This document shows, piece by piece, positions 1 through 5,671 of a stretch of DNA of 5,671 bases; the first letter of the stretch is position 1; each line of letters opens with the position of its first letter. The stretch spans positions 1 to 5,671 of the forward strand of contig JAUHWJ010000158.1 in NCBI GenBank assembly GCA_030424705.1, in the 5' to 3' direction. Source of the DNA: Alphaproteobacteria bacterium. GTDB taxonomy: Bacteria > Pseudomonadota > Alphaproteobacteria > Rhodobacterales > Rhodobacteraceae. Both the position numbers and the translations under genes were made by a program. The notes under the pieces were generated by a model. The model was not told the origin of the DNA, ran no database searches, and was given only the letters and a program-made list of their open reading frames with translations.

Positions 1-12
1 GGCGAGTGAGCG

Positions 13-1464
13 TTACTGGAACGGAACCTCATTGAAGCTCCGCAGCTTCCGTGAATGGAGCCGGTGCGAGGGCATCTGCCGCAGCAGCTCCATCGCGCGG
101 ACGCCGACGGCGAGGTGCCGGTCCACCTGCCGGCGGTAGAACTCCGAGGCCATTCCGGGCAGCTTCAGCTCCCCGTGCATCGGCCGGTCCGACACCACCA
201 GCAAGGTGCCGTAGGGAACGCGGAAGCGGAAGCCGTTGGCGGCGATGGTCGCGCTTTCCATATCGAGCCCGATGGCGCGGGACTGGGAGAAACGGCGGAT
301 CGGCTCGGACTGGTCGCGCAGCTCCCAGTTTCGGTTGTCGATCGAGGCGACGGTGCCGGTGCGCATGACGCGCTTTAGCTCCTCCGCCGCGACGCCGGCG
401 ACCTCGGAGACGGCGCCTTCGAGCGCCTGCTGCACCTCCGCCAGCGCCGGGATCGGAACCCAGACGGGCAGGTCCGCGTCCAGCACGTGATCGTCCCGCA
501 CATAGCCGTGGGCGAGGACGTAGTCGCCCAGCCGCTGCGTCCGCCGGAGCCCGGCGCAATGGCCTAGCATCACCCAGGCCGAGGGGCGGAGGACGGCGAC
601 ATGGTCCGTCATCGTCTTCGCGTTGGAGGGGCCGACGCCGATGTTGATCAGCGTGATCCCGTTATCGTCCGCCCGCTTCAGGTGATAGGCGGGCATCTGC
701 GGCGGATGAGCGCCGGCGCGGGGTTCGACGAAGGCGGTGTAGCCGCTCGACGGGTCCGCGACGCGCTCCTGCGCAAGTCGCCTGAAACCATCCACATAGA
801 ACTGGTAATTCGTGTAGAGGACGAAGTTCTGGAAGTCTTCCGCTCCGGTGCCGGTATAGTGCTGGAGCCGGTGCAGCGAATAGTCGATGCGCGGCGCAGT
901 GAAGAGCGAGAGCGGGCGGACGGCGGCGCCGAGATAGTCGATCTCTCCATTCACATGGGTGTCGTCCATCGTCGCGAGGTCGGGCATGTCGAAGAGCCGG
1001 CCAAAATCCGCGAGATTCTCGAAGCTCACCTCGCCTTCGACATGGAGGCCGGTCGGGAAGGCGAAATGGATCGGGATCGGCATGTCCGAAAGCCCGGTCT
1101 CGAACGCGCAGCCATGGTTGGCGCTGATCTCCCGCAGCTGGGTGAGGAGATAGCGGGCGAAAAGGTCGGGCCGCGTCACTGTCGTCTCGAACCGCCCCGC
1201 CGCGTCGCAGAAGCCGAAGCTCTGCGCCGGCGGATGCGGCAGCGTCCGCTCCACGGTGACGGAGAGGCGGGGGTAGAAGCCGCGCGCCGGCGTCTCCAGC
1301 TGCTCGCCCCGCGCGAAGGCGGCGAAACGGTCCCTCAGCCGGGTCGTCTCATCCCCGTAAAGTCGCTGCAGCGCGGCGAGCGCGGCTTCGGGGCTTTCGT
1401 GCGATTCGGTGCTCATCATGGGGAGATAGGGGATGGCCATGCGCCGGTCCATCGGCCTTTGCAT
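13..1464 (-). CDS. amn: AMP nucleosidase
   Basis: Cytoplasmic purine-salvage enzyme that hydrolyses AMP to adenine and ribose 5-phosphate. The 483-residue product matches the usual length of bacterial Amn (about 480-490). An N-terminal AMP-nucleosidase-specific domain covers roughly residues 20-180. A nucleoside phosphorylase-like (PNP/UDP family) catalytic domain follows, from about residue 265. Visible family signatures are YTNYQFYVDGF (217-227), INIGVGPSNAKT (273-284), MLGHCAGLRRTQRLGDYVLA (299-318), SIDNRNWEL (374-382), SRAIGLDMESATIAANGF (395-412), VSDRPMHGELKLPG (424-437) and a C-terminal LHSRKLRSFNE (469-479). DMES is the ribose/nucleoside-binding element and the Asp of VSD is the conserved acid of this fold; both are intact. 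The exact start is uncertain: Met occurs at residues 1, 5, 9, 16 and 17, and none has an ideal Shine-Dalgarno. The gene is divergent from the methyltransferase cassette and functionally unrelated to it. Confidence 0.96.
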   Translation of the reverse strand: MQRPMDRRMAIPYLPMMSTESHESPEAALAALQRLYGDETTRLRDRFAAFARGEQLETPARGFYPRLSVTVERTLPHPPAQSFGFCDAAGRFETTVTRPDLFARYLLTQLREISANHGCAFETGLSDMPIPIHFAFPTGLHVEGEVSFENLADFGRLFDMPDLATMDDTHVNGEIDYLGAAVRPLSLFTAPRIDYSLHRLQHYTGTGAEDFQNFVLYTNYQFYVDGFRRLAQERVADPSSGYTAFVEPRAGAHPPQMPAYHLKRADDNGITLINIGVGPSNAKTMTDHVAVLRPSAWVMLGHCAGLRRTQRLGDYVLAHGYVRDDHVLDADLPVWVPIPALAEVQQALEGAVSEVAGVAAEELKRVMRTGTVASIDNRNWELRDQSEPIRRFSQSRAIGLDMESATIAANGFRFRVPYGTLLVVSDRPMHGELKLPGMASEFYRRQVDRHLAVGVRAMELLRQMPSHRLHSRKLRSFNEVPFQ

Positions 1465-1510
1465 CGCGGGCGGGCGGCGTTAATGCTCCCGCGTCGGGCG
1501 CGGAGTCGAG
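1465..1510. promoter_or_regulatory. Short divergent spacer between amn and the FkbM methyltransferase gene
   Basis: Only 46 bases separate the two divergent starts, so at least one promoter must reach into the opposite coding region. A TTAAT island at 1480-1484 is the only AT-rich spot and could form part of a -10 element for the plus strand (GTTAAT, 1479-1484), but no well-spaced -35 is present. CGCGGG (1465-1470) and CCCGCG (1488-1493) form a 6-bp inverted repeat with a 17-nt loop. In an amn transcript this would lie in the leader directly in front of the upstream-most start codon. No operator of a known regulator is recognised. Confidence 0.4.
1502..1505 (+). promoter_or_regulatory. Shine-Dalgarno for the FkbM methyltransferase
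   Basis: GGAG lies 5 nt upstream of the ATG at 1511. This supports that ATG as the start rather than later in-frame methionines (residues 33 and 34), which lie close before the SAM-binding motif. Confidence 0.7.
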
Positions 1511-2359
1511 ATGAACGAGCATGTGGAGACCTCCCTCGGCCGGTTCACTGCGGAGAGCCGGCAATTCGTGAGGCTCTGCGCGCTGGCGGAGCCCTCGCAG
1601 CTCCGGATGATGAAGGCGGCGGTGCGGCGGCTGCGGCTCGGGCTCTTTGTCGATATCGGCGCCAATCTCGGGGCATACTCCGTCAGCATCGGGCGCCTCG
1701 CCCGCCGGCCGCAGGTGGAGGCGTTCGAGCCTTCTCCGGACACGTTCGAGGAACTCCGCCGCAATCTCGCGCTCAACCCCGAGGTCGCCGCGCGGCTCCA
1801 CAACATCGCCCTGTCGGACCGGGCCGGGGAGGCGCCGTTCGAGCGGCGGCTGCGCTTCGGCCCCGGTAACCGGATCGGAGAGGCGGGTGCGCCCGTCCGT
1901 CTCGCACGGCTGGACGAGATCCTGCCGGCGGAGGGCGCGCGCGACGCGGCTGTCAAGATCGACGTGGAGGGCCATGAGCAACCGGTGATCGAAGGCGGGC
2001 GCCGCTTCCTCGCCGCCCGCGCCGCCTATGTTCAGATCGAGACATGGCGGGGGCCGGGACGCGCGCCGGTGCGGGAGGAGATGCGGCGGCTCGGCTTTTT
2101 GTTCCTCCTCCGCGCGCAGGGCGACCAGATTTTCTTTCACGAGAGCCTCGCCGCTGAGGCCGAGGGCCTCCGCGAGGTGCACAGCGACGTGACGGACCGC
2201 GCCGTCGCCCTCTCCGCCCGGCTGGCGCGGGAGGGGGAGCGCGCGCTCCTCGACCCGTCGCTGCGGCGGCAGGCGCTGCGGCTCTATGGCGGATTCGAGG
2301 ACATCAGGATCGGCGCCTGGCGCCGCCGCCTTCTCGGCGGATTCGGGATCGGAGGATAG
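1511..2359 (+). CDS. FkbM-family SAM-dependent methyltransferase
   Basis: Predicted soluble 282-residue methyltransferase of the FkbM family (Methyltransf_21 type), usually O-methylating sugars or polyketide-type hydroxyls. Motif I, FVDIGANLGAYS, is at residues 46-57 and forms the SAM-binding loop. The acidic post-I element VEAFEPSP (69-76) should bind the ribose hydroxyls. LSDRAGE (101-107), RLDEIL (133-138), VKIDVEGHE (148-156) and QIETW (175-179) follow in the order typical of FkbM; KIDVEGHE is the most diagnostic. The methyltransferase fold seems to end near residue 210. The last 70 residues are a charged, probably helical tail that I do not recognise. No signal peptide or membrane segment is visible. 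The stop codon is 3 nt from the next gene, so the two are probably an operon. The substrate cannot be named: no glycosyltransferase or biosynthetic core gene is nearby. The family call is strong; the reaction is inferred. Confidence 0.9.
   Translation: MNEHVETSLGRFTAESRQFVRLCALAEPSQLRMMKAAVRRLRLGLFVDIGANLGAYSVSIGRLARRPQVEAFEPSPDTFEELRRNLALNPEVAARLHNIALSDRAGEAPFERRLRFGPGNRIGEAGAPVRLARLDEILPAEGARDAAVKIDVEGHEQPVIEGGRRFLAARAAYVQIETWRGPGRAPVREEMRRLGFLFLLRAQGDQIFFHESLAAEAEGLREVHSDVTDRAVALSARLAREGERALLDPSLRRQALRLYGGFEDIRIGAWRRRLLGGFGIGG
2351..2355 (+). promoter_or_regulatory. Shine-Dalgarno next to the upstream stop codon (translational coupling)
   Basis: GGAGG lies 7 nt before the ATG at 2363. It sits in the last codons of the FkbM methyltransferase gene, one base before that gene's TAG (2357-2359). 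Ribosomes finishing the first gene would therefore clear and occupy the initiation site of the second, the usual layout for translational coupling. Confidence 0.75.
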
Positions 2360-2362
2360 CGC

Positions 2363-3721
2363 ATGGCGGAGACGGACCACTGGGGCAACGCGATCACGGA
2401 CCGGGAGCCGGAGACGACGCAGGCGATCCGCGATTTCTCCCACGGCCTCATCGCCTTCGACCGGAAGGCGGGCGGGATCATGAAGGCCGCGAAGCGGGAC
2501 CGGGGATCGGCCCTCGCCAACGCCTACGCCGCGATCCTGATGATGTGGCTGGAGCGGGCGGACAGCCCCGCGCTCGCCGCCCCCTTCCTCGAAGCGGCGG
2601 AAGCGGCGGCGAAGGGCGCGACGGAGCGGGAGCGGCGGACGGTCGACCTCGCCCGGAAATGGGCGGGCGGCGACATCCCGGCGGTGATCGCGGCGGGGAA
2701 GGAGATTCTGGACCTCTGGCCCTCCGACCTCGTCGCGGTGAAGATCCGGCAGACGCACATGTTCGACCTTGGCGATGCGCCGGGGATGCTGCATTCGGCC
2801 CGCTACGGCGCGAAGGCCTTCCCGGACGAGCCCGGCGCGCTCGGCATGCTCGCCTTCGGGCTGGAGGAGAGCCATCTCCTTAAGGAGGCCGAGGCCGTCG
2901 CCCGCCGCGCCATCGAGATCGACCGGGGCGAAGGCTGGGCGCAGCACGCGCTCGCCCATGTTCTACTCACCGAGGGGCGCATCGCGGAGGGGCGCCAGAC
3001 GCATTTCGCGCTCCGCGACACATGGGAGGGGAAGAACTCCGTCCTCTATGTCCATAACTGGTGGCATGTCGCGCTCTTCGCGATCTCGGAAGGGGATTAC
3101 GACGGCGCCCTCGCGATCTATGACGATCACATCCACGGCGTGCAGCCGGATTACAGCCAGGACCAGATCAATGAGATCTCGCTACTCGCCCGGCTGGAGT
3201 TGGTCGGGCTCGACGTCTCGCCGCGTTGGGAGGGGCTGGCGGACCGGCTGGAGAGCCGGGTGCGGGATGTGGTCAACCCCTTCCTCTCGCTGCAATATCT
3301 CTACGCGCTCGCCCGCGCAGGCAGGGGCGCGGCGGCGGAGTTCATCGACCATATGCGCGCCCATGCGGAGGCCGGCGCATGGTCTTCCGCAATGTGGGCG
3401 GAGATGGCGGTTCCTGCGGCGGAGGGATTGAAGGCCCACGCGGAGGGGCGCTGGGCGGAGGCGGCTGAGCGGCTTGGTCGCGCGCTGCCGATGATCTGGC
3501 GCGGCGGCGGCAGCCATGCGCAGCGTGACGTCTTCCACCAGATCCATCTCGACGCGCTGATCCGCGCCGGGCGCTATTCCGAGGCGCAGCAGATCCTGAT
3601 GGGCAGGCTCGGCTTCGAGCCGCTCTCCGTGCCGAACAATGCGGCGCTCGCAGGCGTCTACGCCGCGCTCGGCCTGCCGGAGGAGGCGGCCGCGGCGGCG
3701 GCGCGGGCGCGGCGGAATTGA
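2363..3721 (+). CDS. Tetratricopeptide repeat protein, TTC38/StaR-like family
   Basis: A 452-residue all-helical repeat protein. It resembles the TTC38 (tetratricopeptide repeat protein 38)/StaR-like family, found in bacteria, plants and animals and including StaR from a glycopeptide antibiotic cluster. The N-terminus carries a DHWGNAIT segment (5-12) followed by a helix with GLIAFDRKAG (28-37). TPR-like helix pairs are clearest at about 160-210 (ALGMLAFGLEESHLLKEAEA, then a pair ending LLTEGRIAEG) and at 395-445. Two non-generic conserved blocks distinguish the family from plain TPR proteins: HNWWHVALF (231-239) followed by GDYDGALAIYDDHI (244-257), and GGSHAQRDVF (382-391). There is no signal peptide and no transmembrane segment, so a cytoplasmic location is likely. 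The family's biochemical role is not settled; the His/Trp/Asp/Arg-rich blocks could be a ligand site or a helix-packing core. It is probably translated together with the upstream methyltransferase. The family assignment rests on recalled motifs, not on a search. Confidence 0.85.
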   Translation: MAETDHWGNAITDREPETTQAIRDFSHGLIAFDRKAGGIMKAAKRDRGSALANAYAAILMMWLERADSPALAAPFLEAAEAAAKGATERERRTVDLARKWAGGDIPAVIAAGKEILDLWPSDLVAVKIRQTHMFDLGDAPGMLHSARYGAKAFPDEPGALGMLAFGLEESHLLKEAEAVARRAIEIDRGEGWAQHALAHVLLTEGRIAEGRQTHFALRDTWEGKNSVLYVHNWWHVALFAISEGDYDGALAIYDDHIHGVQPDYSQDQINEISLLARLELVGLDVSPRWEGLADRLESRVRDVVNPFLSLQYLYALARAGRGAAAEFIDHMRAHAEAGAWSSAMWAEMAVPAAEGLKAHAEGRWAEAAERLGRALPMIWRGGGSHAQRDVFHQIHLDALIRAGRYSEAQQILMGRLGFEPLSVPNNAALAGVYAALGLPEEAAAAAARARRN

Positions 3722-3733
3722 CGGCGTGAGCGC

Positions 3734-3762
3734 TTGACCCTTCGCTGGGCGCCGACAAGACT
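3734..3762 (+). promoter_or_regulatory. Possible weak sigma-70-type promoter before the second methyltransferase
   Basis: In the 68-base gap (3722-3789), TTGACC (3734-3739, 5 of 6 matches to the -35 consensus) is followed after 17 nt by AAGACT (3757-3762, 3 of 6 matches to the -10). This could give the 3790 gene its own transcript starting near 3769. The same gap holds an imperfect hairpin with the -35 in its loop: CGGCG 3722-3726 with CGCCG 3750-3754, and AGCG 3729-3732 with CGCT 3743-3746. It has no T-tract, so I do not call it a terminator. Confidence 0.3.
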
Positions 3763-3777
3763 GCAACGCGAAAAGCA

Positions 3778-3782
3778 GGGAG
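3778..3782 (+). promoter_or_regulatory. Shine-Dalgarno supporting a GTG start
   Basis: GGGAG (within AGGGAGA, 3777-3783) lies 7 nt before the GTG at 3790. The next in-frame ATG is at residue 53, too close to the SAM-binding motif to leave the conserved N-terminal helix region, so the GTG is taken as the start. Confidence 0.75.
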
Positions 3783-3789
3783 ACCGAAC

Positions 3790-4515
3790 GTGTCCACGGA
3801 AGTACAGCAGGCTATCGTCGGCGTCTGGGAGAAATACGAGGACGAGGAGTGGCGCAAGGACCAGTCTCACTGGCGCGGCGTCGGGCGTTGGAAGGATGAC
3901 GCGCGCTGGCAGGCGATCGGGCAGGGAACGCTCGCGAAGTTCCGCATGATCTGGCGGCATCTCGGACGGCCCCCCTTCCCGGAGCCACTTGTCGCGCTCG
4001 AATGGGGGCCGGGCGGCGGCTCGAACCTCCTCGCGATGCGGCGGCATTGCCGCGCCTATTTTGGCGTGGACATCGCCGCATCGAACCTTGCGGAATGCGG
4101 GCGGATGATCGCCGAGGAAGGCTACGGCGACCTGCTGCGCCCCGTCCTTCTCACCGCCGAGCCGCACACCATCGCGGAGTCGGTGACGGAGAAACTCGAT
4201 CTCTTCATCAGCACCGCCGTCTTCCAGCACTTCCCGTCGAAGTCCTATGGCGGCGACGTGCTCAAGGCCGTGTCCGGCCTTTGCAAGCCCGGCGCGATCG
4301 GAGTCGTCCAGATCCGCTATGACAACGGCAACGAGAAATTCGCGCCGATCAGTGAAATTTCACAATACAAGAAGAAGCACATCACCGCGAATTCCTACCA
4401 GATCGACGAATTCTGGAACCTGCTGCGGGAGTCCGGGTTCCAGCCGATCATGATTTCGGACATCAATTCGGCGGTGAACTACGCGACCTTCTATTTCCAG
4501 AAGAGCGCAGCCTGA
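3790..4515 (+). CDS. Class I SAM-dependent methyltransferase, substrate unknown
   Basis: A 241-residue soluble protein with a Rossmann-type methyltransferase core. Motif I is ALEWGPGGGSN (69-79), with a Trp between the acidic Glu and the glycine loop. The second strand ends in YFGVDIAASNLAECGR (90-105), whose Asp should contact the SAM ribose. Motif IV is KLDLFISTAVFQHFPS (135-150). SGLCKPGAIGVVQIRYDNGN (162-181) forms the following helix and strand. The first 60 residues are Trp- and charge-rich (VWEKYEDEEWRKDQSHW, 12-28) and probably cap the active site. The C-terminal third is rich in Lys, Asn, Tyr and Phe, and its DNA is clearly less GC-rich than the rest. It is unrelated to the FkbM enzyme upstream: motif spacing and conserved blocks differ. 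Start is GTG. The position after the TTC38-like gene on the same strand suggests co-expression. Methyl transfer to a small molecule or glycan is inferred; the exact subfamily is not recognised. Confidence 0.85.
   Translation: MSTEVQQAIVGVWEKYEDEEWRKDQSHWRGVGRWKDDARWQAIGQGTLAKFRMIWRHLGRPPFPEPLVALEWGPGGGSNLLAMRRHCRAYFGVDIAASNLAECGRMIAEEGYGDLLRPVLLTAEPHTIAESVTEKLDLFISTAVFQHFPSKSYGGDVLKAVSGLCKPGAIGVVQIRYDNGNEKFAPISEISQYKKKHITANSYQIDEFWNLLRESGFQPIMISDINSAVNYATFYFQKSAA
4352..4363. repeat. Perfect 12-bp palindrome inside the methyltransferase gene
   Basis: GTGAAATTTCAC reads the same on both strands and sits at codons encoding the SEIS region of the second methyltransferase, in the least GC-rich stretch of the window. 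It does not extend beyond 12 bp. It may be chance from codon choice or a protein-binding site; no function is claimed. Confidence 0.6.
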
Positions 4516-4525
4516 ATCCCGGGGC

Positions 4526-4550
4526 GACCGGGGCGTGGCGCGCCCCGGTC
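4526..4550. terminator. GC-rich hairpin between convergent genes, probable bidirectional terminator
   Basis: GACCGGGGCG (4526-4535) and CGCCCCGGTC (4541-4550) pair perfectly over 10 bp around a 5-nt loop. The hairpin begins 11 nt after the stop of the plus-strand methyltransferase and ends 10 nt from the stop of the minus-strand ThDP enzyme, so it can serve both transcripts. Neither strand has a T-tract after it, so it is not a classical intrinsic terminator; strong stems with poor U-tracts are common in high-GC genomes. Confidence 0.65.
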
Positions 4551-4559
4551 AGCGCGCCC

Positions 4560-5671
4560 TCAGCACATCACCTCGACCAGATACGGACCGCCCGAGGCGA
4601 ACCCGGCGCGGATCGCGGCGGCGAGGGCGGGCGCTTCGGAGACGCGCTCCGCCTCCACGCCCATCGAGCGGGCCATCGAAAGCCAGTCGATCGCCGGGTC
4701 CTCGAGGCTCAGCATGGAGAGGGCGCGGGGGCCGACATTGGAGACGCCGACATTGGCGAGCTCCCCGCGGAGAATCCGGTAGCTGCGGTTTGCGAAGATG
4801 AGGACAGTGACGGGCAGCCCCTCCCGCGCCATGGTCCAGAGCGCCTGCGGCGAATACATCGCCGAGCCGTCCCCGACGAGGGCGAGGACGGGGCGGCCCT
4901 TGCCGGCCAGCGCGGCGCCGACGGCGAGGGGCATGCCGTAGCCGATGGAGCCGCCGCGGTTGTTCAGCCAGTCATGCGGCGGGGCGCCCGCAGTGAGGCC
5001 GAAGAAGGCGCGGCCCGTCGTCACGCTCTCGTCCACCACGATGCAGCCTTCGGGGATCGTCGCGCCGAGCGCGGCGGCGATGCCGTTCGGGTCGGTCGGC
5101 CCGGCGGGGATTTCGGGGCGGCCCGGTTCCGCGGTTTTCGGCGCGTCATGGGCGCCGAGCGCATCGGCGAGCGCGCGCAGGGCTTCGGCGGCGCCGGGGC
5201 CGGGTTCGGCGATCTTCGCGAATTCGGTTCCGGGCTGGGTCAGCACGCCCGGCTTGTCCGGATAGGCGAAGAAGGCGACGGGCGGCTTCGCCCCGGCGAG
5301 GACGATGCGGCGGAAGGGGCGGAGCGCCTCCAGCGCCTGGTCGACGGGGTAGGGGACGCGGCCCACCGCCACGCGCCCGGCGCCGCGGGCGAGGCGGGCG
5401 TTGGACCATTCGGTCATCAGCGTGCAACCTGTCGCAGCCGCGATGCGGCCTGCGTAGCGAAGCGCGGCCTCGTCGGTCGCGCCGGAGCCGAGTAGGAGGA
5501 GCGCGCCGGGCTCGCGGAGCATCTTCGCCGCCGCCTCGATCGTTTCGGCCTCTGGCGCTGCCGGCTCAGGCAGTGCGATTGGGGCGGCGGGGCGGCCGCC
5601 CTCGTTCCATGCCGTGTCGCCGGGCAGGATCAGCGTCGCGATCTGGCCGGAAGACGCCGCCGCTGCCGCCT
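4560..5671 (-). CDS. Acetolactate synthase-like thiamine-diphosphate enzyme, N-terminus cut by window edge
   Basis: The last 369 residues of a ThDP-dependent carboligase/decarboxylase of the acetolactate synthase large-subunit superfamily (normally about 510-570 residues). The missing part holds most of the pyrimidine-binding domain and its catalytic Glu. Visible in order: the end of that domain, GQIATLILPGD (visible residues 8-18); the central domain (about 38-170) with LLLLGSGA (57-64); and the pyrophosphate-binding domain with VDESVTTGR (212-220), NNRGGSIGYGMPLAVGAA (236-253), GDGSAMYS (266-273) and FANRSY (292-297). GDG and the Asn of ANR fit the Mg-ThDP motif GDG-x(24-27)-NN; the first Asn is Ala, but the second, which binds the metal, is kept. 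The ATG at 5520-5522 is not the start, because coding continues upstream to the edge. No regulatory small subunit follows: the next gene is convergent. This argues against the ordinary branched-chain biosynthetic enzyme. Reaction and substrate are not determinable here. Confidence 0.9.
   Translation of the reverse strand, partial: AAAAASSGQIATLILPGDTAWNEGGRPAAPIALPEPAAPEAETIEAAAKMLREPGALLLLGSGATDEAALRYAGRIAAATGCTLMTEWSNARLARGAGRVAVGRVPYPVDQALEALRPFRRIVLAGAKPPVAFFAYPDKPGVLTQPGTEFAKIAEPGPGAAEALRALADALGAHDAPKTAEPGRPEIPAGPTDPNGIAAALGATIPEGCIVVDESVTTGRAFFGLTAGAPPHDWLNNRGGSIGYGMPLAVGAALAGKGRPVLALVGDGSAMYSPQALWTMAREGLPVTVLIFANRSYRILRGELANVGVSNVGPRALSMLSLEDPAIDWLSMARSMGVEAERVSEAPALAAAIRAGFASGGPYLVEVMC

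Noticed and set aside
601..1869. A 422-codon plus-strand open frame
   Set aside because: It is antisense to amn and then out of frame with the FkbM gene. Composition is Arg/Gly/Ala-rich, no domain is seen, and it crosses the divergent spacer.
1349..2959. A 536-codon open frame on the minus strand, longer than any real gene in the window
   Set aside because: It is antisense to the FkbM gene and large parts of amn and the TTC38-like gene, whose conserved motifs show that the other frames are coding. Its product is Arg/Pro/Ala-rich with no recognisable motif, as expected from a stop-poor shadow frame in high-GC DNA.
3722..3754. Hairpin as a terminator after the TTC38-like gene
   Set aside because: The stem is broken by an internal loop, has a 10-nt loop and no T-tract; it is more likely incidental to the GC-rich spacer.
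3182..3857. Minus-strand open frames of about 170-194 codons over the TTC38-like gene end and the following gap
   Set aside because: Low-complexity Arg/Pro/Ala products opposite well-supported genes; no Shine-Dalgarno or conserved motif.
4388..4414. Two nearby GAATTC sites as a direct repeat
   Set aside because: Only six or seven bases are shared and both arise from ordinary Asn-Ser and Glu-Phe codons.
4974..5495. A 173-codon plus-strand open frame
   Set aside because: It is antisense to the ThDP enzyme, Gly/Arg-rich, with no family resemblance.
5520..5522. ATG as the start of the ThDP enzyme
   Set aside because: The same frame stays open to the window edge and encodes GQIATLILPGD, typical of the end of the N-terminal domain in this family, so the gene starts outside the window.

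Overview
The window is very GC-rich (around 70% by eye). It is gene-dense, with short spacers, Shine-Dalgarno-led starts and strong codon-third-position G/C. Together with the type of AMP nucleosidase and acetolactate-synthase-like enzyme present, this suggests an alphaproteobacterium, possibly from the Rhodobacterales or a related order. No rRNA, tRNA, mobile element or CRISPR is visible, so the taxonomic call is an inference from protein style and base composition only.

Layout, left to right: (1) a full-length AMP nucleosidase gene (amn) on the minus strand, 13-1464. (2) A 46-base divergent spacer, 1465-1510. (3) Three plus-strand genes: an FkbM-family methyltransferase (1511-2359), a tetratricopeptide TTC38/StaR-like protein (2363-3721), and a second, unrelated class I SAM-dependent methyltransferase starting at GTG (3790-4515). 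(4) A 44-base convergent spacer holding a perfect 10-bp GC-rich hairpin (4526-4550), probably a bidirectional terminator. (5) The C-terminal two thirds of a thiamine-diphosphate enzyme of the acetolactate synthase-like group on the minus strand (4560 to the right edge; its N-terminus lies outside the window).

The flanking genes are ordinary metabolic enzymes: purine nucleotide salvage, and a ThDP-dependent carboligase or decarboxylase. The interesting part is the central plus-strand cassette. The FkbM methyltransferase and the TTC38-like gene are separated by only 3 nt, and the ribosome-binding site of the second gene runs up to the stop codon of the first, so they are very probably translationally coupled. 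The second methyltransferase follows after 68 nt with its own good Shine-Dalgarno and a possible weak promoter. Two methyltransferases of different families around a TTC38-like repeat protein, whose family has no settled biochemical role, suggest a small modification pathway acting on a glycan or small molecule. No glycosyltransferase, transporter or biosynthetic core enzyme is visible to identify the substrate.

The large reading frames on the opposite strands are typical high-GC shadows and are not annotated.
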